Source: Frankiales bacterium
GTDB taxonomy: Bacteria; Actinomycetota; Actinomycetes; Mycobacteriales; SCTD01
NCBI GenBank assembly: GCA_025465465.1
Contig: JAODND010000025.1
Location: forward strand, 1-47,618
Direction of reading: 5' to 3'
Length of the DNA stretch: 47,618 nucleotides
In this document: positions 1-12,986 of the stretch, piece after piece
Layout: each line of letters opens with the position of its first letter
Numbering within the stretch: position 1 is the stretch's first letter
Position numbers and translations under genes: made by a program
The notes under the pieces: generated by a model
Seen by the model: only the letters and a program-made list of their open reading frames with translations
The model's database searches: none
Told to the model about the DNA's origin: nothing

Positions 1-188
1 CCTGGCCGTCGCTCTACGCGGCGACCATGCCTGACGTCATCGGCGACTCCTACTACGGGCCGCACCTCATGGGCATGCGGGGGCACCCCGTGTCGACCTG
101 GCGCGCGGCCTCCGCCAAGAGCACCGACGATGCCCGCAAGCTCTGGGACATCAGCGAAGAGCTGACGAAGGTCAGCTACGCGTTCTGA
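1..188 (+). CDS. SDR-family oxidoreductase, C-terminal fragment
   Basis: Open frame (frame 3) entering from the left edge and ending at TGA 186-188; only about 61 residues are present. The tail reads YYGP, then RGHPV, then LWDISEELTKV, which matches the C-terminal signature of retinol-dehydrogenase-like short-chain dehydrogenases (YGP...RG.P...A...LW..SEELT). These enzymes oxidise or reduce hydroxyl/carbonyl groups with NAD(P). The catalytic Ser/Tyr/Lys and Rossmann motifs lie outside the window, so the substrate cannot be inferred. It converges on etfA with only 7 bases between stop codons. Confidence 0.75.
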   Translation, partial: WPSLYAATMPDVIGDSYYGPHLMGMRGHPVSTWRAASAKSTDDARKLWDISEELTKVSYAF

Positions 189-195
189 GGACGCC

Positions 196-1149
196 TTAGC
201 CCTTGCGCTTGGTGATCTCCTCGGTCAGCGCGGGGACGACCGTGTTGAGGTCGCCCACGAGACCGAAGTCCGCCAGCTCGAAGATCGGAGCCTCGGGGTC
301 CTTGTTGATGGCCACGATGGTCTTGGAGGTCTGCATGCCGGCGCGGTGCTGGATGGCACCGGAGATCCCGGCCGCGATGTAGAGCTGCGGCGAGACGGTG
401 CGGCCGGTCTGGCCGACCTGGTTCTGGTGCGGGTACCAGCCGGCGTCGGTTGCCGCACGCGAGGCGCCGACGGCTGCACCGAGGGAGTCTGCAAGCGCCT
501 CGATGATCGAGAAGTTCTCGGGCGAGCCGACGCCGCGGCCACCGGAGACCACGATGCTCGCCTCGCCGAGGTCAGGGCGGCCGCCCTTGGCCTCGACGAT
601 GCGCTCCTTGACGGTGCTGGACTTGTCGGCGTCGGTCAGCTCGACGGTGATGTTCTCCACCACGCCGGCGCCGGGGGCCTCGGCCGGAGCGGTCGAGTTG
701 GCGCGGACGGTGATGATCGGCGTACCGGTCTGCACCTTGGACTTCACGACGACGGAGCCACCGAAGATCGGCTGCTCGGCGATGAGATCGGAGGTGATGC
801 CGACGGTGTCGGTCAGCAGACCGCCGCCGGTCTTGACCGCGACGCGAGCCGCGACCTCCTTGCCCTCGGCGTTGCTCGGGATGAGCACGGCCGCCGGGCT
901 GTTGGAGGTGACGAGCTGCGCGACGGCAGCGGCCTTCGGGGCCACCAGGAAGCCGTCGAAGTCGTCGGACTCGCCGACGTAGACCTTCTCGGCGCCGTAG
1001 GCCTTCACCTTGTCCGCGGCCGCAGCAGCGCCCTTGCCGAGGACGATCGCGGACGGCTCACCCAGGGTCTTGGCCAGGGTGAGCAGCTCGTAGGAGACCT
1101 TCTTCGGGGCGCCCTCGACGTGGTCGATCAGGACGAGAATCTCAGCCAT
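196..1149 (-). CDS. etfA: Electron transfer flavoprotein alpha subunit (FixB/EtfA)
   Basis: 317 residues, the usual ETF-alpha length. The start is the ATG beginning [10 protein letters not shown], which is where family members begin; the frame stays open further upstream but that part overlaps etfB and has no homology-like character. The C-terminal half carries the FAD-binding region, with [14 protein letters not shown], then [34 protein letters not shown] and [13 protein letters not shown] alpha holds the FAD and shuttles electrons from acyl-CoA dehydrogenases to ETF-quinone oxidoreductase. It follows etfB by 13 bases and is surely co-transcribed with it. In this window the pair may serve methylsuccinyl-CoA or fatty acyl-CoA dehydrogenases encoded elsewhere (inference). 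Confidence 0.97.
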   Translation of the reverse strand: MAEILVLIDHVEGAPKKVSYELLTLAKTLGEPSAIVLGKGAAAAADKVKAYGAEKVYVGESDDFDGFLVAPKAAAVAQLVTSNSPAAVLIPSNAEGKEVAARVAVKTGGGLLTDTVGITSDLIAEQPIFGGSVVVKSKVQTGTPIITVRANSTAPAEAPGAGVVENITVELTDADKSSTVKERIVEAKGGRPDLGEASIVVSGGRGVGSPENFSIIEALADSLGAAVGASRAATDAGWYPHQNQVGQTGRTVSPQLYIAAGISGAIQHRAGMQTSKTIVAINKDPEAPIFELADFGLVGDLNTVVPALTEEITKRKG

Positions 1150-1162
1150 TGTCCGTTGCCCC

Positions 1163-1942
1163 TCAGATGAACTTCTGTGACGCGAGGAACTCGGCGACCT
1201 TGGAGCCACCGTCACCCTCGTCCTTGACGATCTGACCCGCCTGCCGCGGCGGCTTGTTGGAGAACTCCACGACCTGGCTCGGCGCGGCGGCCAGGCCGAC
1301 GGCGCCGGCATCGAGGCCCGTGTCCGCGAGCGACTTGCTGTCGAGCGGCTTGCTCTTGGCAGCCATGATGCCCTTGAAGGACGGGTAGCGCGGCTCGTTG
1401 ATCTTCTCGACCACCGACAGGATGGCCGGGATGCTGGCCGTGACGACCGCGTAGCCGTCGTCGGTCTGGCGCTCGATGGTGACGGTGCCGCCCTCGGCGG
1501 TCACCTTGCGCGCGCCGGTCAGCTGCGGCTGGCCGAGGCGCTCCGACAGCAGCGCACCCATGACAGCCATCCGGCTGTCGGTCGCCTCCGAGCCGACGAT
1601 GACCAGGTCGTACTCGAGCCCCTCGAGGACCTTCGCGAGCGCCGCGGAGGTCTGCACCGCGTCGCTGCCCTTGAGGGCGTCATCGACCAGGTGGACCGCC
1701 TTGTCGGCTCCCATGCTGAGCGCCTTGCGGATCGTCTCGATGGCGCGCTCCGGACCCATGGTCAGGATCGTCACCTCACCGCCCTGGGCCTCCTTGATGC
1801 GCAGCGCCTCCTCGACGGCGTACTCGTCGATCTCGTTCATCACCACGTCGACGGACGCGCGGTCGAGGGTCTTGTCGCTGTCGCTGAGCTTGCGCTCCGC
1901 CCAGGTGTCGGGCACCTGCTTCACCAGTACGACGATGTTCAT
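1163..1942 (-). CDS. etfB: Electron transfer flavoprotein beta subunit (FixA/EtfB)
   Basis: 259 residues with ATG start. It begins MNIVVLVKQVPDTWAERKL and contains MNEIDEYAVEEALRIKE, the AMP-binding LVIVGSEATDSRMAVMGALLSERLG stretch (shown here in pieces: GSEATDS and AMVMGALL-like region) and IPAILSVVEKINEPRYPS, all ETF-beta hallmarks. It forms the heterodimer with EtfA. It is the first gene of the etfBA pair. The 193-base gap behind it holds a terminator-like inverted repeat belonging to the upstream enoyl-CoA hydratase and an operator-like palindrome (2048-2059), so etfBA probably has its own promoter. Confidence 0.97.
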   Translation of the reverse strand: MNIVVLVKQVPDTWAERKLSDSDKTLDRASVDVVMNEIDEYAVEEALRIKEAQGGEVTILTMGPERAIETIRKALSMGADKAVHLVDDALKGSDAVQTSAALAKVLEGLEYDLVIVGSEATDSRMAVMGALLSERLGQPQLTGARKVTAEGGTVTIERQTDDGYAVVTASIPAILSVVEKINEPRYPSFKGIMAAKSKPLDSKSLADTGLDAGAVGLAAAPSQVVEFSNKPPRQAGQIVKDEGDGGSKVAEFLASQKFI

Positions 1943-2047
1943 CTACGGCCTTCGGATCGCGCGCGCACCGGGCGCGGGGTCTGTTGAGGGATCCACCGTA
2001 TCGGCGCCGCGAGCGGCTGCGATCGGCACCCTCTGTCGCATGATTGT

Positions 2048-2059
2048 TACCCGCTAGTA
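2048..2059 (-). promoter_or_regulatory. Operator-like palindrome upstream of etfBA
   Basis: Minus-strand reading TACTAGCGGGTA, about 106 bases before the etfB start. It shares 9 of 12 positions with each of the similar elements upstream of ccr (24931-24942) and the 3-hydroxyacyl-CoA dehydrogenase (30666-30677). The TAC...GTA ends are typical of TetR-family operators. Regulator identity unknown; inferred from pattern only. Confidence 0.4.
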
Positions 2060-2069
2060 GCAACGCGGC

Positions 2070-2142
2070 AACCTGACGGGGCGTGACGTCCGCCACGTCG
2101 TTGCAGGCCGACGTCGGCGTCGCGTCGGCGGAGCGTCAGGTT
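2070..2142. terminator. Inverted repeat at the 3' end of the enoyl-CoA hydratase gene
   Basis: Perfect 9-bp arms AACCTGACG (2070-2078) and CGTCAGGTT (2134-2142) separated by 55 bases rich in GACGTC-like repeats. The right arm contains the stop codon of the hydratase (2136-2138). No T tract follows. Likely an end-of-transcript structure, one of four with this architecture in the window. Confidence 0.45.
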
Positions 2143-2915
2143 CCCGAGAAGGTGGCCTTCCCGGGGCCGTTCGCGACGAAGCTCTGCATGCCGGCCTTCT
2201 GGTCGTTGGTGGCGAACAGCCCGGCGAACAACGCCGTCTCGAGCCGGAGAGCGGCGTCGAGGTCGAGCTCGAGGCCGTCGTCGATGGCCAACTTCGCGGC
2301 ACGGAGCGCGATGGCGGGACCGGCGGCCCACTGCGATGCCATCTCGACGGCGGCGGTGTAGACGTCAGAGTCGGGAACGACCTTGTCGGCGATCCCGAGG
2401 GCGAGTGCCTCGTCGGCCTTCACGAAGCGGCCGGTGTAGACCATCGACTTCGCCTTGGCCGGACCGACGAGCCGGGTGAGGCGCTGGGTGCCGCCCGCAC
2501 CGGGGATGACGCCGAGCAGGATCTCGGGGACGCCGACCTGAGCGCTTTCGCCGAGGACGCGGAAGTCGGCAGTCAGGGCCAGCTCGAAGCCGCCACCGAG
2601 GGCATAGCCGTTGATCGCGGCGACCACCGGCTTGGGGAGGCGGGCGACCTGCTTGAACGTCTCCTGCAGGTTCGTGGCATAGCCGAGCATGTCGGAGTAC
2701 GCCTTTCCCTCCATCTCCTTGATGTCGGCCCCGGCAGCAAACACGCGCTCCCCGCCGTACAGGACCGCGGCGCGGATCGACGGGTTGTCGCGCACCTCGC
2801 CGACGACCTCGAGCAGCTCGACGCAGAGCTGGTGATCGATGGCGTTCATCTTCGGCCGGTCCAGCCGGATCGTGCCCACTGCGCCGTCGATCTCGAGCCT
2901 GACGAGCTCTCCCAC
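2136..2915 (-). CDS. Enoyl-CoA hydratase/isomerase (crotonase family)
   Basis: 259 residues with GTG start, preceded by a strong AGGAGG (2921-2926) at 5 bases. Crotonase fold features: IRLDRPKMNAID near the N-terminus, ERVFAAGADIKEM (oxyanion-hole loop, AGADIKE), NGYALGGGFELALTADFRVLGE, and PEILLGVIPGAGGTQRLTRLVG, which carries the usual second catalytic-glutamate segment (PEI.LG..PG.GGTQRL). Such enzymes hydrate trans-2-enoyl-CoA to 3-hydroxyacyl-CoA. Next to etfBA this fits beta-oxidation or the crotonyl-CoA node. Chain-length specificity cannot be read from sequence. Confidence 0.93.
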   Translation of the reverse strand: MGELVRLEIDGAVGTIRLDRPKMNAIDHQLCVELLEVVGEVRDNPSIRAAVLYGGERVFAAGADIKEMEGKAYSDMLGYATNLQETFKQVARLPKPVVAAINGYALGGGFELALTADFRVLGESAQVGVPEILLGVIPGAGGTQRLTRLVGPAKAKSMVYTGRFVKADEALALGIADKVVPDSDVYTAAVEMASQWAAGPAIALRAAKLAIDDGLELDLDAALRLETALFAGLFATNDQKAGMQSFVANGPGKATFSGT

Positions 2916-2946
2916 CGGAACCTCCTCTGAAACGTCGCGCAGACCC

Positions 2947-2952
2947 TACGCT
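2947..2952 (+). promoter_or_regulatory. Probable -10 box of a leaderless transcript
   Basis: TACGCT lies 6 bases before the GTG at 2959. TANNNT at this distance is the usual arrangement of actinobacterial leaderless promoters. No Shine-Dalgarno sequence is seen for this gene. Confidence 0.5.
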
Positions 2953-2958
2953 CGGAGC

Positions 2959-3582
2959 GTGTTCCGCGATTCACACGGTGTGGTCCACACCGTCAGCGCC
3001 TCCGATCCGCTGGACGACCTGCCAGCTGCGGCGGCCGACGCACTGGCGCGCGTCCTGCTCGTGTCGTCCGAGGGCGATCTCGGCTCACTGCTCGAGCGCT
3101 CGGACGCTGTGGTGGACGTGCTCGAGCGGTGGCAGGACGCCTTCTTCGCCGCCCTCCCGCCGGAGGTGGACATCGATGAGGAGGCGCGCTGGGCCGAGAA
3201 GGCCGGCATCTCGCTCTCCGACATCGAGCAGGAGTGGGACGACGAGAGCGGCGCCGAGGACGAGTCCCCCGGGCAGCTGCCGCTCGACGAGATCGACCTC
3301 GATGAGCTCGTCGTGTTCGACGACCTCGCGCCCGCGAGCCTGCTCCATGAAGACACGGTCGCCGAGTTGGAGACGGCCCTGATGCTGTTGCCGCTGCGCA
3401 CCCGCCTTGAGGCGCTGGTCGCCGCGACGACCTTGGTGCACAGCTGGTGCGACCTGATGGCCGACCACGAGAAGTGCCTCGGGCACCTCGTCCTCGTGCA
3501 CGGCGAGAAGCCGGATCCGGCCCCGCACGAGATCCTCGTGGACCGGCATGCGATGTTGCACGCTGGACAGGCGCACCACTGA
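2959..3582 (+). CDS. Conserved-type acidic protein of unknown function
   Basis: 207 residues from the GTG at 2959 (VFRDSHGVVHTV). The open frame extends further upstream, but that part lies antisense to the hydratase gene. The protein is very acidic, with an Asp/Glu-rich central block (about residues 75-125), followed by a helical C-terminal segment with a CD-MADHEKC-like motif (SWCDLMADHEKCLGHLVLVHG) containing His and Cys residues that might bind metal. No signal peptide or membrane segment. I do not recognise a family. It diverges from the hydratase, and is followed 34 bases later by an alpha/beta hydrolase. Confidence 0.75.
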   Translation: MFRDSHGVVHTVSASDPLDDLPAAAADALARVLLVSSEGDLGSLLERSDAVVDVLERWQDAFFAALPPEVDIDEEARWAEKAGISLSDIEQEWDDESGAEDESPGQLPLDEIDLDELVVFDDLAPASLLHEDTVAELETALMLLPLRTRLEALVAATTLVHSWCDLMADHEKCLGHLVLVHGEKPDPAPHEILVDRHAMLHAGQAHH

Positions 3583-3616
3583 GGAGCCGCGCCGTCCCGC
3601 TGACCCTTGGAGCCCC

Positions 3617-4525
3617 GTGACCCCGGCACGCCCCGTCTGGCAGACCGTCGACGTCGACGGCGCATCGATGCGGGTGATGACCGCGGGCAGTGGCGACCCC
3701 CTGCTGTTCCTGCACGGCTGGGGGCTCTCGCCGCGGGCCTACGCCGAGGGGATCACGCGGCTCACGGGCGCGGGACTGCAGGTGATCGCGCCGGCTCTGC
3801 CCGGGTTCGGCGGCAGCGACGGCCCACCGCTGCGCGGCATCGACATGGTGGCCTACAGCCGTCAGGTCGGCCGGCTGCTCGACGTCCTCCGGGTCGAGCA
3901 CCCGGCGTTCGTCGTCGGTCACTCCTTTGGCGGCGGGGTCGGGATTCAGCTCGCCACAGACCGGCCCGAGCGGGTCCGGTCGCTGACGCTCATCAACTCC
4001 ATCGGCGGCGGTCCCGGAAACCGGTCCGGGCTCGTCGACGCATCCTGGTTGAGATGGATGCTCGGCACGCTGTCCGAGCTGAGCCCACGCGACATCGCCC
4101 GCTCGACACCCGGGATCCTCAGGGACTTCCTGCCCAACGCGCTCCGCAAGCCGTTGACGCTTGCGCTGACAGCAAAGCTGGCGCTCACCGTCGATCTCGC
4201 CGACGAGGCCGCGAAGCTCGTCGCCACCGGCGTACCCGTGCTCTTCTTCTGGGGGGACGACGACAAGCTGATCCTGCCGGGAGCGCTCGGCTCCGTGGTC
4301 GGCGCGCTGCCCAACGAGGTGGTCGAAGGACGGCACGGCTGGCTGCTCTCACGGCCGGAGGAGTTCGCGTCGCTGGTGCGGGACGCCCTGGTCGTGCACG
4401 CCATGCTCGAGCGCAGCAAGCGCGGTCAGGCCCTCGTGCTGCCCAAGGGCTCGACCCTGTCCGACCTGATCCCGCCGGAGCGACGCACAACGGCACGTCG
4501 TGGGCGCCTGGCTGCCCGCGCCTAG
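3617..4525 (+). CDS. Alpha/beta hydrolase
   Basis: 302 residues. The GTG at 3617 is chosen because TTGGAG lies 4 bases upstream and the protein then starts just before the first strand; an ATG at 3548 would overlap the previous gene. Motifs: oxyanion-hole FLHGWGLS (about 31-38), nucleophile elbow VGHSFGGG with Ser103, acid in FFWGDDDKL, and catalytic His in VEGRHGW. Substrate unknown: such enzymes include esterases, epoxide hydrolases and C-C hydrolases. It sits 9 bases before glgX, but glgX has its own leaderless-type promoter box, so a link with glycogen metabolism is weak. Confidence 0.9.
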   Translation: MTPARPVWQTVDVDGASMRVMTAGSGDPLLFLHGWGLSPRAYAEGITRLTGAGLQVIAPALPGFGGSDGPPLRGIDMVAYSRQVGRLLDVLRVEHPAFVVGHSFGGGVGIQLATDRPERVRSLTLINSIGGGPGNRSGLVDASWLRWMLGTLSELSPRDIARSTPGILRDFLPNALRKPLTLALTAKLALTVDLADEAAKLVATGVPVLFFWGDDDKLILPGALGSVVGALPNEVVEGRHGWLLSRPEEFASLVRDALVVHAMLERSKRGQALVLPKGSTLSDLIPPERRTTARRGRLAARA

Positions 4526-4528
4526 GGT
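4523..4528 (+). promoter_or_regulatory. Probable -10 box for leaderless glgX transcript
   Basis: TAGGGT, 6 bases before the GTG of glgX, overlapping the TAG stop codon of the upstream hydrolase. Same spacing as at 2947 and 9379. Confidence 0.45.
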
Positions 4529-4534
4529 TCGGCT

Positions 4535-6634
<2,100 letters not shown>

Positions 6635-6653
6635 CAGGCGGGCGTCCAGGAGG

Positions 6654-6756
6654 GGGGTCCCTCCACTTGTTCACCGAAACGGCTCGGCAACCGGTCGGTC
6701 GCACGCTCCAGCCGGATCGGAGCGAGGGGTCGGGTGTCAAGAAGTGGAGGGACCCC
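6654..6756. terminator. Long-loop inverted repeat between convergent glgX and glgP
   Basis: Perfect 15-bp arms GGGGTCCCTCCACTT (6654-6668) and AAGTGGAGGGACCCC (6742-6756), 73-base spacer. The gap holds nothing else. Arms sit 19 bases after the glgX stop and 2 bases before the glgP stop, so a bidirectional terminator is the simplest reading. There is no T tract. Confidence 0.55.
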
Positions 6757-6758
6757 GG

Positions 6759-9305
6759 TCAGGCGGAGGTGAGGAGGCCGAGGTCGGCGTCGTTCGGGAG
6801 CAGCTCGTGGTGCGGGAGCACTCGGACGGTGTAGCCGAACGAGCCGGCCCGTTCGAGCGGCACCTCGCCTTCGTACCGTGGATAGCCGTCGTCGCCGGGG
6901 GCGCCCCCAGTGAGGGGTACGGCAACCGGCCGATGCAGCACGTCGTGCTCGTCGACCCGGCCGTAGACCGCCTGCACCACGACATCGGAGGGGTCCAGCC
7001 CGCCGAGGTCCACGGTTGCCCGCACCGTCATGCGCGACCCCACGGCAGGTGTGTCGTCGATGCCGCCGCCCTCGACGTGCAGGACCCGGACCCGGGGCCA
7101 GGCACCCGCCACCTTGGAGCGCCACGACGAGAGCTCGCGCGCAGGCGTGAACCCCTGACCCGCCAGGGATCGCGAGGCCTGCGCGGCCGGGGTGTAGAGC
7201 TGGTGCACGTAGTCGCGGACCATCCGGCTGGCGAGCACCTTCGGTCCGAGGGTCTGCAGCGTGTGCCGCACCATGTCGACCCAGCGCTTCGGCACGCCCC
7301 GCTCATCGACGTCGTAGAAGCGGGCGCGGACCTGCTTCTCGACCAGCTCGTAGAAGGCCGAGGCCTCGAGCTCGTCGCGACGCGCGGGATCTGAGACGCC
7401 GTCGGCGGTGGGGATGGCCCAGCCGTTCTCGCCGTCGTACATCTCGTCCCACCAGCCGTCGAGGATCGAGAGGTTGAGTCCGCCGTTGAGCGCGGCCTTC
7501 ATGCCGGAGGTGCCGCAGGCCTCGAGCGGGCGCAGCGGGTTGTTGAGCCAGACGTCGCAGCCGCCGTAGAGGTAGCGGGCCATGCCGATGTCGTAGTCGG
7601 GCAGAAAGACGATGCGGTGCCGCACCTCGGCCTGGTCGGCAAAGCGCACGATCTGCTGGATGAGCTCCTTGCCGCCGTCGTCGGCGGGATGCGACTTGCC
7701 GGCGATGACGAACTGCACCGGCCGCTCCGGGTCGAGCAGGATCGTCTTGAGGCGCTCGGGGTCGCGCATCATCAGCGTGAGTCGCTTGTACGAGGGGACG
7801 CGGCGGGCGAAGCCGATGGTGAGGACGTCGGGGTCGAAGACCGAGGCCGTCCAGCCGAGCTCGGCGTCGGTCGCGCCGCGCTGCAGCCATGACTCGCGGA
7901 CCCGCCGACGGACCTCGTGCACCAGGCGCTCGCGGAGCACCCGGCGGGTGTCCCAGACGGAGGCGTCGGCGACCCGAGCGATGTCCTCCCAGCCGGAGGC
8001 CTCGGTGGTGAGTGCGGTGCCGACCTCGCGCTCGCCGAGCTCGAAGACCTCGCGCGACACCCAGGTCGGGGCATGCACGCCGTTGGTGATCGAGGAGATC
8101 GGCACCTCGGCGGTGTCGAACCCCGGCCACAGGTCGCTGAACATCCCGCGGCTGACGACGCCGTGCAGCTTGGCGACGCCGTTGCGGCGCTGCGCGAGCC
8201 GCAGCCCCATGTGGGCCATGTTGAAGACGCTCGGGTCCTCCTCGGCGCCCAGCTGCAGGACCCGGTCGAGCGGCACGCCCGACATCGATCCCCCGCTGAA
8301 GACTCCCGTGATGAGGTCCTTCGGGAAGCGGTCGATGCCTGCGGGGACGGGCGTGTGCGTCGTGAACACCGTGCCGGCGCGGACGGCCTCGAGGGCCTCG
8401 TCATAGGTCAGCCCGTCGGCGACGAGCTCGCGGATCCGCTCGATGCCGAGGAAGCCCGCGTGGCCCTCGTTGGTGTGGAACACCTCGGGTGCGGGTTCGC
8501 CCGAGAGGGCGGTCCAGGCCCTGATCGCGCGGACCCCGCCGATGCCCAGCAGCAGCTCCTGGGCCAGCCGGTGATCGGTCCCGCCGCCGTAGAGCCGGTC
8601 GGTGATGTTGCGCTCCGCCGGCGCATTGCTCTCGATGTCGCTGTCGAGCAGCAGCAGCGACACCCGCCCGACCTGCGCCTTCCAGACCTGGGCGTGCAGC
8701 GTGCGGCCCTCGGGCAGCGGCACCTGTACCTCGACGGGTGCACCCTCCTCGAGGCGCAGCAGCTGCAGCGGCAGGCCGTGCGGGTCCAGCGGTGGGTACC
8801 GCTCCTGCTGCCAGCCCTCGGCGTTGAGCGACTGCTTGAAGTAGCCGGCCCGGTAGAGCAGGCCGACCCCGAGGATCGGGACGCCGAGGTCGGAGGCCGC
8901 CTTGAGGTGGTCGCCGGCGAGGATCCCGAGCCCGCCTGAGTACTGCGGCAGCACCTCGGTGATGCCGAACTCCGGGGAGAAGTACGCGATCGAGCAGGCC
9001 GCGCCGTCGAGCGACTGGTACCACTTGTCGCCGGTCAGATAGGCCTGCAGGTCGGCGTGGACCGACGCGAGTCGGGCCAGGAAGTCCTGGTCCGACGACA
9101 GCTGCGCGAGCCGCTCGGGGCTGACCTCGCCGAGCAGCCGGATCGGGTCGTGGCCGACGGTCTCCCACGCCTCGCCGTCGATGCTGGCGAACAGGTCCTG
9201 GCTCGGGTGGTGCCACGACCAGCGGAGGTTCATGACGAGCTCGGCAAGCGGCGCCAGTGGCGCGGGCAGGGCGAGGCGGACGGTGAACCGGCGAAGTGCT
9301 CTCAC
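6759..9305 (-). CDS. glgP: Alpha-glucan (glycogen) phosphorylase
   Basis: 848 residues from the GTG at 9305 (VRALRRFTVRLALP), which matches the N-terminus of actinobacterial alpha-glucan phosphorylases; the longer frame upstream runs into the divergent promoter region. Family marks: NLRWSWHHPSQDLF, YFSPEFGITEVLPQYSGGLG, HTNEGHAGFL, and the PLP site EACGTSGMKAALNGG with Lys603. It is of the shorter GT35 branch, with a final beta-rich extension of about 100 residues. It releases glucose-1-phosphate from glucan ends, working with GlgX (convergent neighbour). It diverges from glgE over an 85-base region. Confidence 0.96.
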   Translation of the reverse strand: MRALRRFTVRLALPAPLAPLAELVMNLRWSWHHPSQDLFASIDGEAWETVGHDPIRLLGEVSPERLAQLSSDQDFLARLASVHADLQAYLTGDKWYQSLDGAACSIAYFSPEFGITEVLPQYSGGLGILAGDHLKAASDLGVPILGVGLLYRAGYFKQSLNAEGWQQERYPPLDPHGLPLQLLRLEEGAPVEVQVPLPEGRTLHAQVWKAQVGRVSLLLLDSDIESNAPAERNITDRLYGGGTDHRLAQELLLGIGGVRAIRAWTALSGEPAPEVFHTNEGHAGFLGIERIRELVADGLTYDEALEAVRAGTVFTTHTPVPAGIDRFPKDLITGVFSGGSMSGVPLDRVLQLGAEEDPSVFNMAHMGLRLAQRRNGVAKLHGVVSRGMFSDLWPGFDTAEVPISSITNGVHAPTWVSREVFELGEREVGTALTTEASGWEDIARVADASVWDTRRVLRERLVHEVRRRVRESWLQRGATDAELGWTASVFDPDVLTIGFARRVPSYKRLTLMMRDPERLKTILLDPERPVQFVIAGKSHPADDGGKELIQQIVRFADQAEVRHRIVFLPDYDIGMARYLYGGCDVWLNNPLRPLEACGTSGMKAALNGGLNLSILDGWWDEMYDGENGWAIPTADGVSDPARRDELEASAFYELVEKQVRARFYDVDERGVPKRWVDMVRHTLQTLGPKVLASRMVRDYVHQLYTPAAQASRSLAGQGFTPARELSSWRSKVAGAWPRVRVLHVEGGGIDDTPAVGSRMTVRATVDLGGLDPSDVVVQAVYGRVDEHDVLHRPVAVPLTGGAPGDDGYPRYEGEVPLERAGSFGYTVRVLPHHELLPNDADLGLLTSA

Positions 9306-9348
9306 CTCAGCGACCCTAACCCGTCGCCTCAGGGGACCGAACACGCAC

Positions 9349-9362
9349 TGACCCGTGGGTCA
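9349..9362. promoter_or_regulatory. Operator-like palindrome between glgP and glgE
   Basis: TGACCC-GT-GGGTCA, 6-bp perfect arms with a 2-base centre, in the middle of the 85-base divergent glgP/glgE region. Its right end is 16 bases before the proposed glgE -10 box. A regulator bound here could act on both directions. Pattern-based inference only. Confidence 0.4.
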
Positions 9363-9378
9363 CCGCGGGGATTGTGGG

Positions 9379-9384
9379 TACGGT
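9379..9384 (+). promoter_or_regulatory. Probable -10 box for leaderless glgE operon transcript
   Basis: TACGGT followed by 6 bases and then GTG 9391. No Shine-Dalgarno sequence precedes the glgE start, which fits a leaderless message. Confidence 0.5.
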
Positions 9385-9390
9385 CGCCAC

Positions 9391-11315
<1,925 letters not shown>

Positions 11316-11319
<4 letters not shown>

Positions 11320-12986
11320 CCGTCGACCCGCTCGTCAGCCCGGAGGAGTCGCGTGACCCGCTGTGGTTCAAGCGGGCCGTCTTCTACGAGGTCCTCGTGC
11401 GCGGCTTCGCCGACAGCAACGGCGACGGCACCGGCGACATCCCGGGCCTGATCTCGAAGCTCGACTACCTGCAGTGGCTCGGCATCGACTGCATCTGGCT
11501 GCTGCCGATCTACCAGTCGCCGCTGCGCGACAACGGCTATGACATCAGCGACTACCTCTCGGTGCTCCCGGAGTTCGGCGACCTGGGCGACTTCGTGCAG
11601 CTCGTCGAGGAGGCACACAAGCGCGGCATGCGCATCATCGCCGATCTCGTCATGAACCACAGCAGCGACGAGCACCCCTGGTTCCAGGCCAGCCGGTCCG
11701 ACCCCGACGGCCCCTACGGCGACTACTACGTGTGGTCCGACAGCGATGAGCTCTACCCCGAGGCGCGCATCATCTTCGTCGACACCGAGAAGTCCAACTG
11801 GACCTGGGACCCGGTGCGCGGGCAGTTCTACTGGCACCGGTTCTTCAGCCACCAGCCCGACCTCAACTACGACAACCCGGCGCTGCAGACCGAGATGATC
11901 GAGGTCCTCAAGTTCTGGCTGGACCTCGGCATCGACGGCTTCCGGCTCGATGCGGTGCCCTACCTCTATGTCCGTGAGGGCACCAACGGCGAGAACCTCC
12001 CGGAGACCCACGACTTCCTGAAGCGGGTGCGCAAGGAGGTCGACGAGCTCTACCCCGACCGGGTCATGCTGTGCGAGGCCAACCAGTGGCCGCAGGACGT
12101 CGTGGAGTACTTCGGCGCCGACGGCGACGAGTGCCAGATGGCGTTCCACTTCCCGCTGATGCCTCGGCTGTTCATGGCCGTCCGCCGGGAGTCGCGCTAC
12201 CCCATCACCGAGATCCTCGCCCAGACGCCGGAGATCCCGAAGAACTGTCAGTGGGGCATCTTCCTGCGCAACCACGACGAGCTCACCCTCGAGATGGTCA
12301 CCGACGAGGAACGCGACTACATGTACGCGGAGTACGCCAAGGACCCCCGCATGAAGTCCAACATCGGGATCGCCCGTCGGCTTGCCCCACTGCTCGAGAA
12401 CAGCCGTGACCAGATCGAGCTGTTCACCGGCCTGCTCCTGTCGCTGCCCGGCTCGCCTGTCCTCTACTACGGGGACGAGATCGGCATGGGCGACAACATC
12501 TACCTCGGTGACCGCGACGGCGTCCGCACGCCGATGCAGTGGAGCGCCGATCGCAACGGAGGCTTCTCGCACGCGGATCCGCAGGCGATGTACCTGCCGC
12601 TCCTGCTCGACCCCGTCTACGGCTACCAGGCGCTCAACGTCGACGCGCAGATGCGCTCGCAATCCTCCCTGCTGCACTGGACCCGTCGGATGCTCACCGT
12701 GCGCAAGGAGCACCCGGTGTTCGGGATGGGGTCGTATGAGGAGCTCGAGGCGTCGAACCCGTCGGTGCTCGCCTTCTGCCGCGAGTTCGGCGACGACAAG
12801 GTCGTCTGCGTCAACAACCTCTCCCGGTTCCCTCAACCGGTGGAGCTCGAGCTGTCGCGCTACGAGGGCAGGCGACTGGTCGAGCTGACAGGTGGGGTGC
12901 CGTTCCCACCCGTCGGCGAGCTCCCGTACCTGCTGTCCCTCCCCGGCCACGGCTTCCTCTGGTTCGCCGTTCAGGACGTCTCATGA
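11316..12986 (+). CDS. treS: Trehalose synthase (maltose alpha-D-glucosyltransferase)
   Basis: 556 residues. The ATG at 11316 overlaps the glgE stop (ATGA); the frame is open upstream only inside glgE. GH13_16 marks: [36 protein letters not shown], nucleophile Asp212 in [11 protein letters not shown], Glu254 in MLCEANQWP, and Asp321 in [10 protein letters not shown]. It interconverts trehalose and maltose, feeding maltose to the kinase encoded next. This is a stand-alone TreS, not the TreS-Mak fusion seen in some actinobacteria. Confidence 0.96.

Noticed and set aside
6635..6758. MITE or IS remnant between glgX and glgP
   Set aside because: No target-site duplication or transposase fragment; a terminator structure explains the inverted arms.
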